Shown one piece after another: positions 1-7,959 of a DNA stretch of 64,000 nucleotides. The notes under the pieces were generated by a model, which worked only from the letters and a program-made list of their open reading frames with translations, was not told where the DNA came from and did no database searches. Source of the DNA: an uncultured Acetatifactor sp. (GTDB lineage: Bacteria > Bacillota > Clostridia > Lachnospirales > Lachnospiraceae); NCBI GenBank assembly GCA_934436435.1, contig CAKSAN010000009.1, positions 95,066 through 159,065 on the forward strand, given 5' to 3'. How positions within the stretch are numbered: the first letter of the stretch is position 1; the number at the start of each line of letters is the position of its first letter. The translations under genes and the position numbers were made by a program.

Positions 1-871
1 TCTTCTTGCTTTCCTCTCCGAGAAGTTTCACCACTTTTTCATCGCAGGACATCTCACAGTCCATATTCATCAGGTAAAATGCCAGCCACACCAGCGGATT
101 GAACCAGTGCACACAGCAGACGAAAAGTGCTGCCGGTTTGGTCAGATAGTCTCTCCTCTGCAAATGCACCCTCTCATGGCACAACACTACCGTCCGGCTC
201 TCTCCGGCAAGCTCCGCCGACAGATAGATGGTCGGATGCAGGATCCCCATGACAAAGGAAAGGTGACCTCCCTTGATCTCACAGATTCCCTCTTCCACTT
301 TACGAACATCGTTTTCCGGCTGATGCAGACGATAATACATCCGCAGATAAGAGAACAGATGATAACCGGCGAATCCACAGAATCCAAGGATCCACAGATA
401 CGGCAACACCATCCCAAACAGTGTTTTCAGGGTCTGCGTACTGTGTGTCGTCAGCATTTCCGGTGTCGGGTCGGTCATAGCTGATGCTTTCGCTGTTGTT
501 GCCGGTGCACGTGTTGTGTCCGGAGCCGTTGCACCGGTTCCGGTCTGTCCGGTTACCACAGAGGTATCCTGCAAAAGCACCTCTGCCGGACTGCGATCAT
601 CGCCCGCAGTCTGTATTGTATCTCCGGGCACCGTCAGAGACGCGCTCACCGCCTGTCCTGCCACCAGCCGCTGTGGGATCAGACTGATCTGTGTCTGCGG
701 AAATACCGGACAGCACAGGCGCAGGAACACGATTCCCCACAACAGATAAGAACACCATCTGGGAGCCCTGCGAAGCACCAGTCTTGCCACCAGCACCAGC
801 AAAATGCAATAGCTTCCCACCAGACTCAAGTTGCAAACTACCCCAAATATCTTCTCCAAAATCTCCCTCAT
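1..871 (-). CDS. BlaR1/MecR1-type M56 family metallopeptidase sensor (C-terminus off the window)
   Basis: Membrane-bound antibiotic-sensing or signalling protease of peptidase family M56. Starting at the ATG at 871, the frame stays open to the window edge, so the protein is cut off at its C-terminus. Two hydrophobic segments lie in the first 60 residues, followed by a Thr/Ala/Pro-rich linker. The zinc protease signature is then clear: HERVH (HExxH) in VVLCHERVHLQRRDYL, followed by HWFNPLVW and MDCEMSCDEKVV, which supplies the third zinc ligand. In this family a signal makes the protease trigger cleavage of the partner repressor. The BlaI-type repressor gene lies immediately upstream on the same strand (37-bp gap), the usual order. 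No beta-lactamase gene is visible, so the inducer and target genes are unknown. Confidence 0.88.
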   Translation of the reverse strand, partial: MREILEKIFGVVCNLSLVGSYCILLVLVARLVLRRAPRWCSYLLWGIVFLRLCCPVFPQTQISLIPQRLVAGQAVSASLTVPGDTIQTAGDDRSPAEVLLQDTSVVTGQTGTGATAPDTTRAPATTAKASAMTDPTPEMLTTHSTQTLKTLFGMVLPYLWILGFCGFAGYHLFSYLRMYYRLHQPENDVRKVEEGICEIKGGHLSFVMGILHPTIYLSAELAGESRTVVLCHERVHLQRRDYLTKPAALFVCCVHWFNPLVWLAFYLMNMDCEMSCDEKVVKLLGEESKK

Positions 872-907
872 CCGGTCTCCTCCCGACTTTCTGCAGTTGC
901 CTGTCCC

Positions 908-1261
908 TTACCCCTTATAATCTTCGATCATGGCTTCGATCTCGGCGATCTGCGCCGCACTGAGCTTCTTGCTCTGGATAAATGCGGCGATCATCTTCGG
1001 CAGAGAACCGCCATAAGCCTTCTCCACGAAAGCCTCCCCCTGTGCTCTGTGATATTCCTCTTTGTTCAGCACAGAAGATACCATGGCATTCTCGTTCCTG
1101 AAGATCCCGTTCTCACATAGCTTTTTGATAAACGTATAGGTGGTGGACTTCTTCCAGCCGAACTTCTCCGCACACTGCTTTACCAGTTCACCGGAACCGA
1201 TGGGTTCCTCCTCCCAGATCAGCTCTGCAAATTTGTATTCCGTCTCCGTCATCTGATACAT
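908..1261 (-). CDS. BlaI/MecI family transcriptional repressor
   Basis: Small winged-helix repressor of 117 residues, normal length for the family. The start is placed at the ATG at 1261 because AAGGAGGAG precedes it at good distance; a start 12 codons upstream has no such site. The N-terminus (MTETEYKFAELIWEEEPIGS) and the KSTTYTFIKKLCENG recognition-helix region are typical. The C-terminal helices form the dimerisation part, which the partner M56 protease normally cleaves. It precedes the M56 gene on the same strand, and the promoter-operator region just upstream (1305-1366) indicates autoregulation. Confidence 0.92.
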   Translation of the reverse strand: MYQMTETEYKFAELIWEEEPIGSGELVKQCAEKFGWKKSTTYTFIKKLCENGIFRNENAMVSSVLNKEEYHRAQGEAFVEKAYGGSLPKMIAAFIQSKKLSAAQIAEIEAMIEDYKG

Positions 1262-1304
1262 TTCCGCTCCTCCTTGTATCCTTTCTATTTTCCGCATCTT
1301 AAAA

Positions 1305-1366
1305 GGTCGATAGTATACAGACCTTGTTTCTAATTAAAGTCTATATCTTATCGACCTATTTGTCAA
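1305..1366 (-). promoter_or_regulatory. Promoter with overlapping palindromic BlaI-type operator
   Basis: On the minus strand there is a -35 TTGACA (1361-1366), a 17-bp spacer and a -10 TAGACT (1338-1343). An inverted repeat overlaps it: GGTCGATAGTATACAGAC at 1305-1322 against GTCTATATCTTATCGACC at 1339-1356, matching at 15 of 18 positions. BlaI/MecI repressors bind dyads with TACA/TGTA-like cores, so this is the likely autoregulatory operator of the repressor-protease pair. Confidence 0.75.
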
Positions 1367-1477
1367 GCCCTACGACAGGCATTTCTGTAGAATCTTTCCC
1401 GTTATTACCGCTTCAATATCTGATTTCCTTATCACGGCCGTAAAATTAAGCGCTTATTTATGAAAAAGGGGCTTAAA

Positions 1478-1589
1478 ATACCGCCTCAGATGATCGCAAA
1501 ATTATCCGGGCGGTATTGTGCAGACAATCTAAGGAAAAAATGAGCTTTTTTTACCGCCGCAATGCAAAAAAAGAATTGCCCGGCGGTAA
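1478..1589. repeat. Two similar TACCGCC stem-loops
   Basis: Two hairpins share the same arm. ATACCGCC (1478-1485) pairs with GGCGGTAT (1509-1516), and TTACCGCCG (1551-1559) pairs with CGGCGGTAA (1581-1589). Loops are 21-23 nt and A-rich. They lie between the 3' end of ispF and the operator of the blaI-like gene. They could act as terminators or as a small intergenic repeat family; the U-tracts are weak. Confidence 0.5.
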
Positions 1590-1614
1590 TACATAGAAAA
1601 GGGGCCTCAGCAGC

Positions 1615-2151
1615 TTATCTCTTCGGGCATCCGCCGCAGCTTCCGCAGCCGCCCTGCACTGCCTGCGCCGTGAGATCAAACGGAGTGGTCACCAGGCAGA
1701 TCGCCTGAGAGGAGATTCCCTCTCCGCTTCCGGTAAATCCCAGTCCCTCTTCGGTGGTGGCTTTCACGTTGACCTGTCCTACGTCAATCAGCAGGGCCTT
1801 TGCAATATTTTCTCGCATAGTATCAATGTGGGGGCGCATCTTCGGTGCCTGTGCGATGATCGTCGCATCAATATTTTCAATAAACACATGATTCTCTTCC
1901 AGCAACTCTCCTACTTTTTCCAGCAGTTTAATGGAAGAAATGCCCTTGTATGCGGGATCCGTATCCGGAAAATGCTTTCCGATGTCCCCCAGCGCCGCTG
2001 CTCCCAACAGCGCATCCATGATCGCATGGAGCAGAACATCCGCATCCGAATGTCCCAGAAGTCCCTTTTCATAAGGTATTTTCACACCGCCGATAATCAG
2101 GTCTCTTCCCTCCACCAGGCGGTGTACATCATATCCCATTCCGATTCTCAT
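1615..2151 (-). CDS. ispF: 2-C-methyl-D-erythritol 2,4-cyclodiphosphate synthase
   Basis: Enzyme of the non-mevalonate isoprenoid pathway that cyclises CDP-ME 2-phosphate to MEcPP with loss of CMP; cytosolic homotrimer. The N-terminal [10 protein letters not shown] carries the metal-binding Asp and His. [31 protein letters not shown] and the C-terminal [15 protein letters not shown] are the family signatures. The domain fills about 158 residues. The remaining tail ends in a cysteine-rich stretch ([12 protein letters not shown]) that most IspF proteins lack and that could bind metal. No other pathway gene is adjacent. Confidence 0.96.
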   Translation of the reverse strand: MRIGMGYDVHRLVEGRDLIIGGVKIPYEKGLLGHSDADVLLHAIMDALLGAAALGDIGKHFPDTDPAYKGISSIKLLEKVGELLEENHVFIENIDATIIAQAPKMRPHIDTMRENIAKALLIDVGQVNVKATTEEGLGFTGSGEGISSQAICLVTTPFDLTAQAVQGGCGSCGGCPKR

Positions 2152-2306
2152 AGTTACGACCTTTCCGCAGACGTTATCCTTTTTTCAAAGGCCACCGGTT
2201 CCTTCTGTCTCACCGGATTTCCAACCGGACAGTTCCCCGGTCTCTATGCCCTGCTCCAGACGGTGCCAGGTGACAATGTCGTCTGCAATATCCTAAAATT
2301 CTGTCA

Positions 2307-3911
2307 TTATTCTCTTGCTACAGCACAGTCCATCAGATCTTCCGTGCTGTCGAATACATAGACCGTATAACTGCCGTCTTCATACACCTTTTCCCCCTGT
2401 TTCAGCGCCGGTGCCGATGCATATTCCGCGCATTCCTCCGCTGTCAGGAGCAGGAACGTCTCCCCGGTGTGATACCCCTCTTCATAATATTTCATGGGAG
2501 AAGACCACTTGAAATATTCCAGATGTTCGGGATCCCCGATGTTGCCGATCTCCACCTTACCATTGGTAAGCTCCGTAATAATATTGGCATTATTATAAGT
2601 AGCAAAGCCAAAATCATACCCGTTTTCCGCAAGGAATTCCGCCACGGGACGCTTCGCCTCGTTCTTGTCCACCGTCAGGAATGACATCACCGTTTTGCCC
2701 GTTCCGAGGATCAGGCAGATCGTAAGCAGTGCCGTCACCGCCAGACGGTCAAAGGGCATTTTTTCCTCTTCCAGATAAAAACACAATACCGGCAGCGCAA
2801 AAATAAAGATCGTAATATAATACCGCGGCACCATGGTACTGGTAGTGAAAATAAATACAAACAGATTCAGCACAAAGCTGACCTTTAAAAAAAGGGTGAT
2901 CAGGCTGCGGAATCCACGTTTCTGCGCTTTCCCACTCTTCACCGTAACGTACCCGTAGATACCCAGCATCACGAAAGCCGCCATGGTCACAATTCCCCGC
3001 AGGGACAAGAAGCCCTTGTCGGGAATATAGCCAAAGAGCATCAAAAGACACCCCACCGCATTCTGGATCCGATCGAATAACACACCATGATACAGTGCAA
3101 TGAAATTCGTGGCACCGTAGGTCTGGAACACATATTTATGGCTGATCCATACGACATTGATGCCGTAACCCGCTACTGCAAAAAATGCACCCGCCACACT
3201 GTAGAGAAAATACCGCATCTCTGTCGTAGGCAGCAATGCACGAAAACGCTCCTTTGTCATCTCCCCGCGGAAGCTCTGGAATTCCTCTCCACCCAGCAGA
3301 TAGAAAAAGGAAGTCAGCACCAACGGGCACTGCAATGCCAACAGGTAACGCACGCCGGACATTCCACAGACAATGCCCAGAAGTATATAGAATATCCACA
3401 GGCTGACCCTACGTTTTGCACCGTACTCTCCACTGCACAGCCGCAGATACATACCAAAGAACCATAATACCAAAATCACATGGGACAGATAGGTATTCCC
3501 CATCTGCATGTGTGTCATCATGGTCTCGGAAAAAGGCAGAAGCAACAGACAGGAGCTTAACACCGTAAGTCCTCTGGATACTTTTAACGGCTTCATAAAA
3601 TAATAATAGGAAGCCAGCATCAGCCCGTAAAACACCAGATTTGTGATCGTCCGGATCACATGCCAGTTATTGCAGATCCGGAACAACGGCCCCATGATCA
3701 GCTGTGTATACAGCACACGGAACTCCGTGGAATAATACCAGTTTGTCGTAGAAATGAGGTGATGCTCTCCCGCAAGGATCCGGGAAAAGATCATCTCCGC
3801 CGCCATATCGGAATCCAGCCAGTGATCCTGACTGATGATATTTAAACCCAGCAGGAGCAGAAGCGTCGCTCCCAGTAAAATATATGGTATCTGTTTTTTC
3901 AGTGTTTTCAT
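2307..3911 (-). CDS. Polytopic membrane protein, possible GT-C type glycosyltransferase
   Basis: A 534-residue integral membrane protein with about ten hydrophobic segments. The ATG at 3911 is chosen because AGAAAGG precedes it; the same frame runs upstream into the helicase gene, but that part is only the shadow of a basic tail. The first helix (IPYILLGATLLLLLGLNII) is followed by an extracytoplasmic loop with a WLDSDMAAEM segment, where acidic residues after the first helix recall GT-C enzymes. The last 90 residues are soluble. The family is not recognised with certainty; a role in cell-envelope glycan assembly is inference. It lies 118 bp downstream of the helicase gene. Confidence 0.7.
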   Translation of the reverse strand: MKTLKKQIPYILLGATLLLLLGLNIISQDHWLDSDMAAEMIFSRILAGEHHLISTTNWYYSTEFRVLYTQLIMGPLFRICNNWHVIRTITNLVFYGLMLASYYYFMKPLKVSRGLTVLSSCLLLLPFSETMMTHMQMGNTYLSHVILVLWFFGMYLRLCSGEYGAKRRVSLWIFYILLGIVCGMSGVRYLLALQCPLVLTSFFYLLGGEEFQSFRGEMTKERFRALLPTTEMRYFLYSVAGAFFAVAGYGINVVWISHKYVFQTYGATNFIALYHGVLFDRIQNAVGCLLMLFGYIPDKGFLSLRGIVTMAAFVMLGIYGYVTVKSGKAQKRGFRSLITLFLKVSFVLNLFVFIFTTSTMVPRYYITIFIFALPVLCFYLEEEKMPFDRLAVTALLTICLILGTGKTVMSFLTVDKNEAKRPVAEFLAENGYDFGFATYNNANIITELTNGKVEIGNIGDPEHLEYFKWSSPMKYYEEGYHTGETFLLLTAEECAEYASAPALKQGEKVYEDGSYTVYVFDSTEDLMDCAVARE

Positions 3912-4029
3912 ACCCCAGACCTTTCTGTTATTGCCTATGCATTCTTTCCTAACTATACAACTATACACGATTTGCCGCAAAAGCACAACTGCGGCTTTTG
4001 CGGCAAATCCATAAAATTCCTCAATTAAA

Positions 4030-5757
4030 TTAAGATTTCTTTCTCTTGGGGAAGCTGTTGCCGATGCCCGGCTCCTCCCGTTTCTTTCTCTTTTTTGCTT
4101 CTCTCTCCGCTCTGTCGCCGGAGTATTTACGGTCCGCTGCCTTTTTGTCGCGGCCGCCCCATTTTCTTCCGTCCTCACGGTTCTCGTCTCTGCGGCGTCT
4201 TCTGTCCTCGCCGGAACCGGTACTGCCATCGTCCCTGCGGTCTCTGTCACCGCGGCCGAATCTTCGACGTTCCCCGTCTTCGCGGCTGAACTTCCGTCTG
4301 ACGTCTCCTCTGCCGAAACTGCGACCTTCGCCATCGTTTCTGCCGAAGCGTCCCTTCTCTCCGAACCGTCCGCGGCGCTGTACGTAATCATCTGCGGCGA
4401 TCTCCTCACCCTTGTCGCCAACCTGGAATTTCAGCATGGTTGCCGCCAGATCCAGTGCATCGCAGCCTTCCTCTTCCATTTTCCGCTGTAAAAAGCTCTT
4501 CATCAGCTCGATGTCTTCATGTTCATGCAGCTCCCACGCCTTGTTCAGATACTTGTCCGCTTTCGCTTTCAGAACCTTTGCGGCACCGGGAAGCTTTTTC
4601 TCCGTGATGGTGGTATGGCAGACTCTCTCGATCTCGCGGATCTTGCCGATCTCCCTGCTGTTGGCGAAAGTAAAGGATCTGCCCTTTCTGCCGGCACGGC
4701 CGGTTCTGCCGATGCGATGTACATAATACTCGATATCCTGCGGGATGTCGTAATTGATAACGGCCTCCACATCGTCCACATCGATACCTCTGGCCGCCAC
4801 ATCCGTAGCGATCAGAATGCTGGCTCCGCCGTTGCGGAAACGGTTCATAGCCACATCACGCTGTGCCTGAGACAGATCGCCGTGCAGTCCTTCTGCCTGA
4901 AATCCCTGTTGTTTCAGCAGATCCGCCAGCTCGTCCACCTTTTTCTTCGTATTACAGAAAATCAGGGTCAGTTTCGGCTGATAGTACTCCAAAAGTCTCA
5001 CACAGGCGGCATCCTTGTCCTGATTTTTCACACGGTAAAACTTCTGGGATACCAGCGGGATCGTCAGTTCCTTTGCTGCTACCTTTACCAGTTTTGCATC
5101 CTTCTGGAACCGGTCCGTGATCTCCAGAATCGGCTTCGGCATGGTAGCGGAAAACAGGGCCGTCTGATGCTCTCCGGGGATCTGTCCCAGAATCAGCTCC
5201 ATGTCCTCACGGAAGCCCATGTTCAGCATCTCGTCCGCCTCATCCAGTACCACCATGTTCACCAGATCCAGCTTGATGGTATGTCTGCGCATGTGGTCCA
5301 TGACACGTCCCGGAGTTCCCACGATGATCTGCACGCCCCGCAGTCCCGCGATCTGGCGGCTGATGTCCTGTCCGCCGTAGACGGGCAGCACCTTGATGCC
5401 GTGCATGTATTTGGCGATTTTCCGCAGTTCTTCCGCTGCCTGAATTGCCAGTTCTCTGGTGGGACATAAGATAATGGTCTGTAACTTTTTCACATCGGGA
5501 TTGATGTGCTGGATGGCAGGGATCCCGAAAGCCGCGGTCTTGCCCGTACCGGTCTGGGCCTGCCCGATGATATCCTCCCCCTGTAATAAATAGGGGATCG
5601 CCTGCTCCTGAATCGGAGACAGCTTCTCAAATCCCATCTCCCGGATCGCACGGACGATACGATTGTCCAGTAACGGCTCGATGGAAGCAATGCCGTCCTG
5701 CTCCTTCATTTCTTCTACTGCTTCGTTCACTTCTTCATTTTCCAAAAAATAACTCAC
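4030..5757 (-). CDS. DEAD-box ATP-dependent RNA helicase (CshA/DeaD type)
   Basis: Superfamily 2 RNA helicase of 575 residues, expected in RNA remodelling, ribosome assembly or decay, often cold-induced. Motifs in order: Q motif GFEKLSPIQ (about 42-50), AQTGTGKT (67-74), PTRELA (99-104), GTPGR (about 147-151), DEAD (172-175), SAT (203-205), then ATDVAARGID and HRIGRTGRAGR in the second RecA domain. Residues from about 445 on form a long Arg/Gly/Asp/Lys-rich disordered tail with repeated RRFGRGD-like units, probably for RNA binding. A large folded structure sits directly upstream in the leader (5780-5929), consistent with post-transcriptional control. Confidence 0.95.
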   Translation of the reverse strand: MSYFLENEEVNEAVEEMKEQDGIASIEPLLDNRIVRAIREMGFEKLSPIQEQAIPYLLQGEDIIGQAQTGTGKTAAFGIPAIQHINPDVKKLQTIILCPTRELAIQAAEELRKIAKYMHGIKVLPVYGGQDISRQIAGLRGVQIIVGTPGRVMDHMRRHTIKLDLVNMVVLDEADEMLNMGFREDMELILGQIPGEHQTALFSATMPKPILEITDRFQKDAKLVKVAAKELTIPLVSQKFYRVKNQDKDAACVRLLEYYQPKLTLIFCNTKKKVDELADLLKQQGFQAEGLHGDLSQAQRDVAMNRFRNGGASILIATDVAARGIDVDDVEAVINYDIPQDIEYYVHRIGRTGRAGRKGRSFTFANSREIGKIREIERVCHTTITEKKLPGAAKVLKAKADKYLNKAWELHEHEDIELMKSFLQRKMEEEGCDALDLAATMLKFQVGDKGEEIAADDYVQRRGRFGEKGRFGRNDGEGRSFGRGDVRRKFSREDGERRRFGRGDRDRRDDGSTGSGEDRRRRRDENREDGRKWGGRDKKAADRKYSGDRAEREAKKRKKREEPGIGNSFPKRKKS

Positions 5758-5779
5758 GAAATACTCCTTTAATTCACTT

Positions 5780-5929
5780 CAACAATCAGAACCGCATTCG
5801 CAAAATCGCATCTTCGATGCTTTCCTTTTGCGAATGTTTGGCTCTCGCCAAAGTAATTTTCAAAAGCGTGCTTAGAAATGTAAACATTTCACGCACCTTT
5901 ATGAAAATCACCTTGGTTCTGAATTGTTG
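5780..5929 (-). ncRNA. Highly structured 5' leader or small structured intergenic element
   Basis: About 150 nt of nested pairing directly before the helicase start. The outer stem is CAACAATCAGAACC (5780-5793) with GGTTCTGAATTGTTG (5915-5929), one bulge. Inside are CATTCGCAAAA (5795-5805) with TTTTGCGAATG (5826-5836), capped by GCATC-TTC-GATGC (5808-5820); the hairpin TTTGGC-TCTC-GCCAAA (5837-5852); and a third arm around GAAATGTAAACATTTC (5875-5890) flanked by pairing TTTTCA and TGAAAA. The result is a multi-branched fold. As a leader of the helicase mRNA it could control helicase expression; a mobile palindromic repeat is the alternative. Confidence 0.55.
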
Positions 5930-6072
5930 CACAAAAAAAGAAATCATTGCGATGCGCTTCTGATTTCTTCCATCAAATCTCAACAACATTTCGTAGTATA
6001 GCACGGAAGCATTGAAAAAACAAGCGATTTCCTATACTATATAAGAAAAACATCAGATCATGAGGATTTATT

Positions 6073-7188
6073 ATGATACAGACATTACACATCGTACCGG
6101 AATATAAGGAAGAACTGCTCTATCCCGCCATCTACAAAAGCATGGATGCCTTAAACATTGCCAAAGACTTACGCCCGGAAATGAAGATCGTCATCAAGCC
6201 CAACCTTGTCATGGCGAAATCTCCTGATTTTCCTGCCACCACACATCCGCTGGTGGTAAAAGCCGTGGTCCGATGGCTGCGGGAACAGGGCATGCAGCAT
6301 ATTACCATTGCGGAAAGCTCCGGCGGTCTCTACAATGCCGAGGCCATGAAGCATGTGTATCATGTGTGCGGCATGGATACGCTGGGCGAGGGTGCAGAAC
6401 TGAACATGGATTTTTCCGCCCAGACCGTGAACTGCCCGGCGGGATTTAAAAATCACAGCTTCCACCTGATCACTCCCATTGTGGAAGCCGATTATATCAT
6501 CAATATCTGCAAATTGAAAACCCATGCCATGACCGGCTATTCCGGCGGCATCAAGAATCTCTTCGGCACTATTCCCGGACTGGAAAAGCCCCAGATGCAC
6601 TACCGCTGGCCCGAGATCGAAGATTTCTCCAATATGCTCCTGGAGCTGGCACAGACCGTGGCCCCGCAGCTTACCGTCATTGATGCCATTGACGCCATGG
6701 AGGGCAACGGCCCCACCGGCGGTACTTCTCATCCCCTGCATATGCTGCTGGCAGCAAAAGATTTCTATACCCAGGACTGCTTCGCCGCAAAACTCATGGG
6801 ACTGGAGCCCACGGAGATCGTCATGCTGCGTCAGGCACTGGAAAAAGGACTGGCGCATCCGGAGGATCTGACTCTCGTGGGAGATACGGTTCCGGAAGGA
6901 TTGTCTCCTTTTCAGAAGCCGGATACCATTAAGTTGGATTTTACCAATGGCGTACCGAAATTTTTACGCAAACCCTTTATGTTCGTAGCTTCCCGACTGT
7001 TAAAATCCTATCCGCAGCTGACCCCGGGAAAATGTGTGGGATGCGGAAAATGTGCGGAAAGCTGCCCGGCCCATGTGATCAAAATAGAAAACCGCAAGGC
7101 AAAATTCCGCAGAAAAGGCTGTATCTCCTGTTTCTGCTGCCAGGAAATGTGCCCCATGAAAGCCATCAGCGTAAAAAAGGCCCTATAG
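6073..7188 (+). CDS. DUF362 domain protein with C-terminal 2[4Fe-4S] ferredoxin domain
   Basis: A 371-residue iron-sulfur protein. The N-terminal three quarters match DUF362 (KIVIKPNLVMAKSP, ESSGG, KLKTHAMTGYSGGIKNLFG, DAIDAMEGNGPTGG). The C-terminus holds two Cys clusters, CVGCGKCAESCP and CISCFCCQEMCP, each CxxCxxCxxxCP, as in 2[4Fe-4S] ferredoxins. It is probably cytosolic and in electron transfer; the substrate is unknown. It stands alone on the plus strand, with the ATG at 6073 behind GAGG. Confidence 0.9.
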   Translation: MIQTLHIVPEYKEELLYPAIYKSMDALNIAKDLRPEMKIVIKPNLVMAKSPDFPATTHPLVVKAVVRWLREQGMQHITIAESSGGLYNAEAMKHVYHVCGMDTLGEGAELNMDFSAQTVNCPAGFKNHSFHLITPIVEADYIINICKLKTHAMTGYSGGIKNLFGTIPGLEKPQMHYRWPEIEDFSNMLLELAQTVAPQLTVIDAIDAMEGNGPTGGTSHPLHMLLAAKDFYTQDCFAAKLMGLEPTEIVMLRQALEKGLAHPEDLTLVGDTVPEGLSPFQKPDTIKLDFTNGVPKFLRKPFMFVASRLLKSYPQLTPGKCVGCGKCAESCPAHVIKIENRKAKFRRKGCISCFCCQEMCPMKAISVKKAL

Positions 7189-7257
7189 CTTCCTTCTGTC
7201 TTGTTTATTATTGTTTTAATTGCATGCAAAATTTTTACAAAAATATTAAAAAACGTG

Positions 7258-7286
7258 TTGACAAAGTGATACTCCCATTGTATACT
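7258..7286 (+). promoter_or_regulatory. Consensus promoter of the tRNA pair
   Basis: TTGACA (7258-7263), a 17-bp spacer and TATACT (7281-7286) lie 30 bp before the first tRNA. This is an almost perfect housekeeping sigma promoter, as expected for tRNA genes. Confidence 0.85.
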
Positions 7287-7315
7287 GAACAAGTCGGTTG
7301 CGAAAGCAGCGAAAT

Positions 7316-7388
7316 GGAATCTTAGCTCAGCTGGGAGAGCATCTGCCTTACAAGCAGAGGGTCATAGGTTCGAGCCCTATAGGTTCCA
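7316..7388 (+). tRNA. tRNA-Val (anticodon TAC)
   Basis: A complete cloverleaf can be folded. The acceptor arm GGAATCT pairs with AGGTTCC, the anticodon arm is CTGCC-TTACAAG-based with anticodon TAC, and the T arm contains GGTTCGAGCC. The discriminator base is A and CCA is not encoded. It is cotranscribed with the tRNA-Met 22 nt downstream. Confidence 0.93.
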
Positions 7389-7410
7389 TTCCAACTTCGG
7401 TTGGTCATAT

Positions 7411-7484
7411 GGCGAGATAGCTCAGTTGGCTAGAGCATGCGGTTCATACCCGCAGTGTCGAGGGTTCAAATCCCCCTCTCGCTA
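7411..7484 (+). tRNA. tRNA-Met (anticodon CAT)
   Basis: A cloverleaf with acceptor GGCGAGA/TCTCGCT (one G-T pair), anticodon stem TGCGG/CCGCA around TTCATAC, and T arm GGGTTCAAATCCC. Anticodon CAT with this body fits elongator tRNA-Met; a lysidine-modified tRNA-Ile2 cannot be fully excluded. It is followed directly by a terminator and then by a decayed accessory island, a common integration context. Confidence 0.9.
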
Positions 7485-7488
7485 TGCT

Positions 7489-7520
7489 AAAACCCTTGAT
7501 TTTTCAAGGGTTTTTATTTT
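7489..7520 (+). terminator. Rho-independent terminator of the tRNA operon
   Basis: AAACCCTTGA pairs with TCAAGGGTTT around a TTTT loop, followed by TTTTATTTTT. It lies 4 bp after the tRNA-Met 3' end. Confidence 0.92.
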
Positions 7521-7683
7521 TATGTTGCATTTCGTGTTGCATATTAACTTGCCATTTAATATCAAAAAACGGAGAGTTTTCCCATTTCCGTATCCCCCGT
7601 TCATACAATGTATTACAACAACTTGTCCGCACATAATAGTGCCTGTTCCGTGTAAAACACGGTGTAAAAACAGCCCTTGTCTC

Positions 7684-7908
7684 CTATCTCACCAACCCCA
7701 TATTGCTTCGATATTCCTCATTCAGCTGCCGCAGTTCCTTTTCTCCGTTGATATACGGTTCATAAAAACTATCCACGGAACCGCCGCCCAGGTTGTCACA
7801 GCCGTTGCAGAAATCACAGGCTCCGCCGCACTGGTTCAGCCCCTCCTGTATGATGCGGATCCGTTCCTCTCTTGTTGTATCTTTGATTAGTATGCTTTTG
7901 ATCTCCAT
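7684..7908 (-). CDS. Small Cys-rich protein of unknown function
   Basis: A 74-residue soluble protein with a clear ribosome site (AAAGGTG) before the ATG. The central CGGACDFCNGCDN holds four cysteines in close spacing, suggesting a metal site. I do not recognise the family. It lies between the tRNA pair and the AlbA_2 protein, both minus-strand genes being separated by about 50 bp, so they may be cotranscribed. Confidence 0.7.
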   Translation of the reverse strand: MEIKSILIKDTTREERIRIIQEGLNQCGGACDFCNGCDNLGGGSVDSFYEPYINGEKELRQLNEEYRSNMGLVR

Positions 7909-7959
7909 ATGCCATCACCTTTCTCTTAGAAATCACATTATTATTTTCTCTCTGAAAAG

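Noticed and set aside
3912..4421. In-frame N-terminal extension of the polytopic membrane protein into the helicase gene
   Set aside because: It is the antisense-frame shadow of the helicase's Arg/Gly-rich tail; the ATG at 3911 with AGAAAGG gives a natural membrane protein start.
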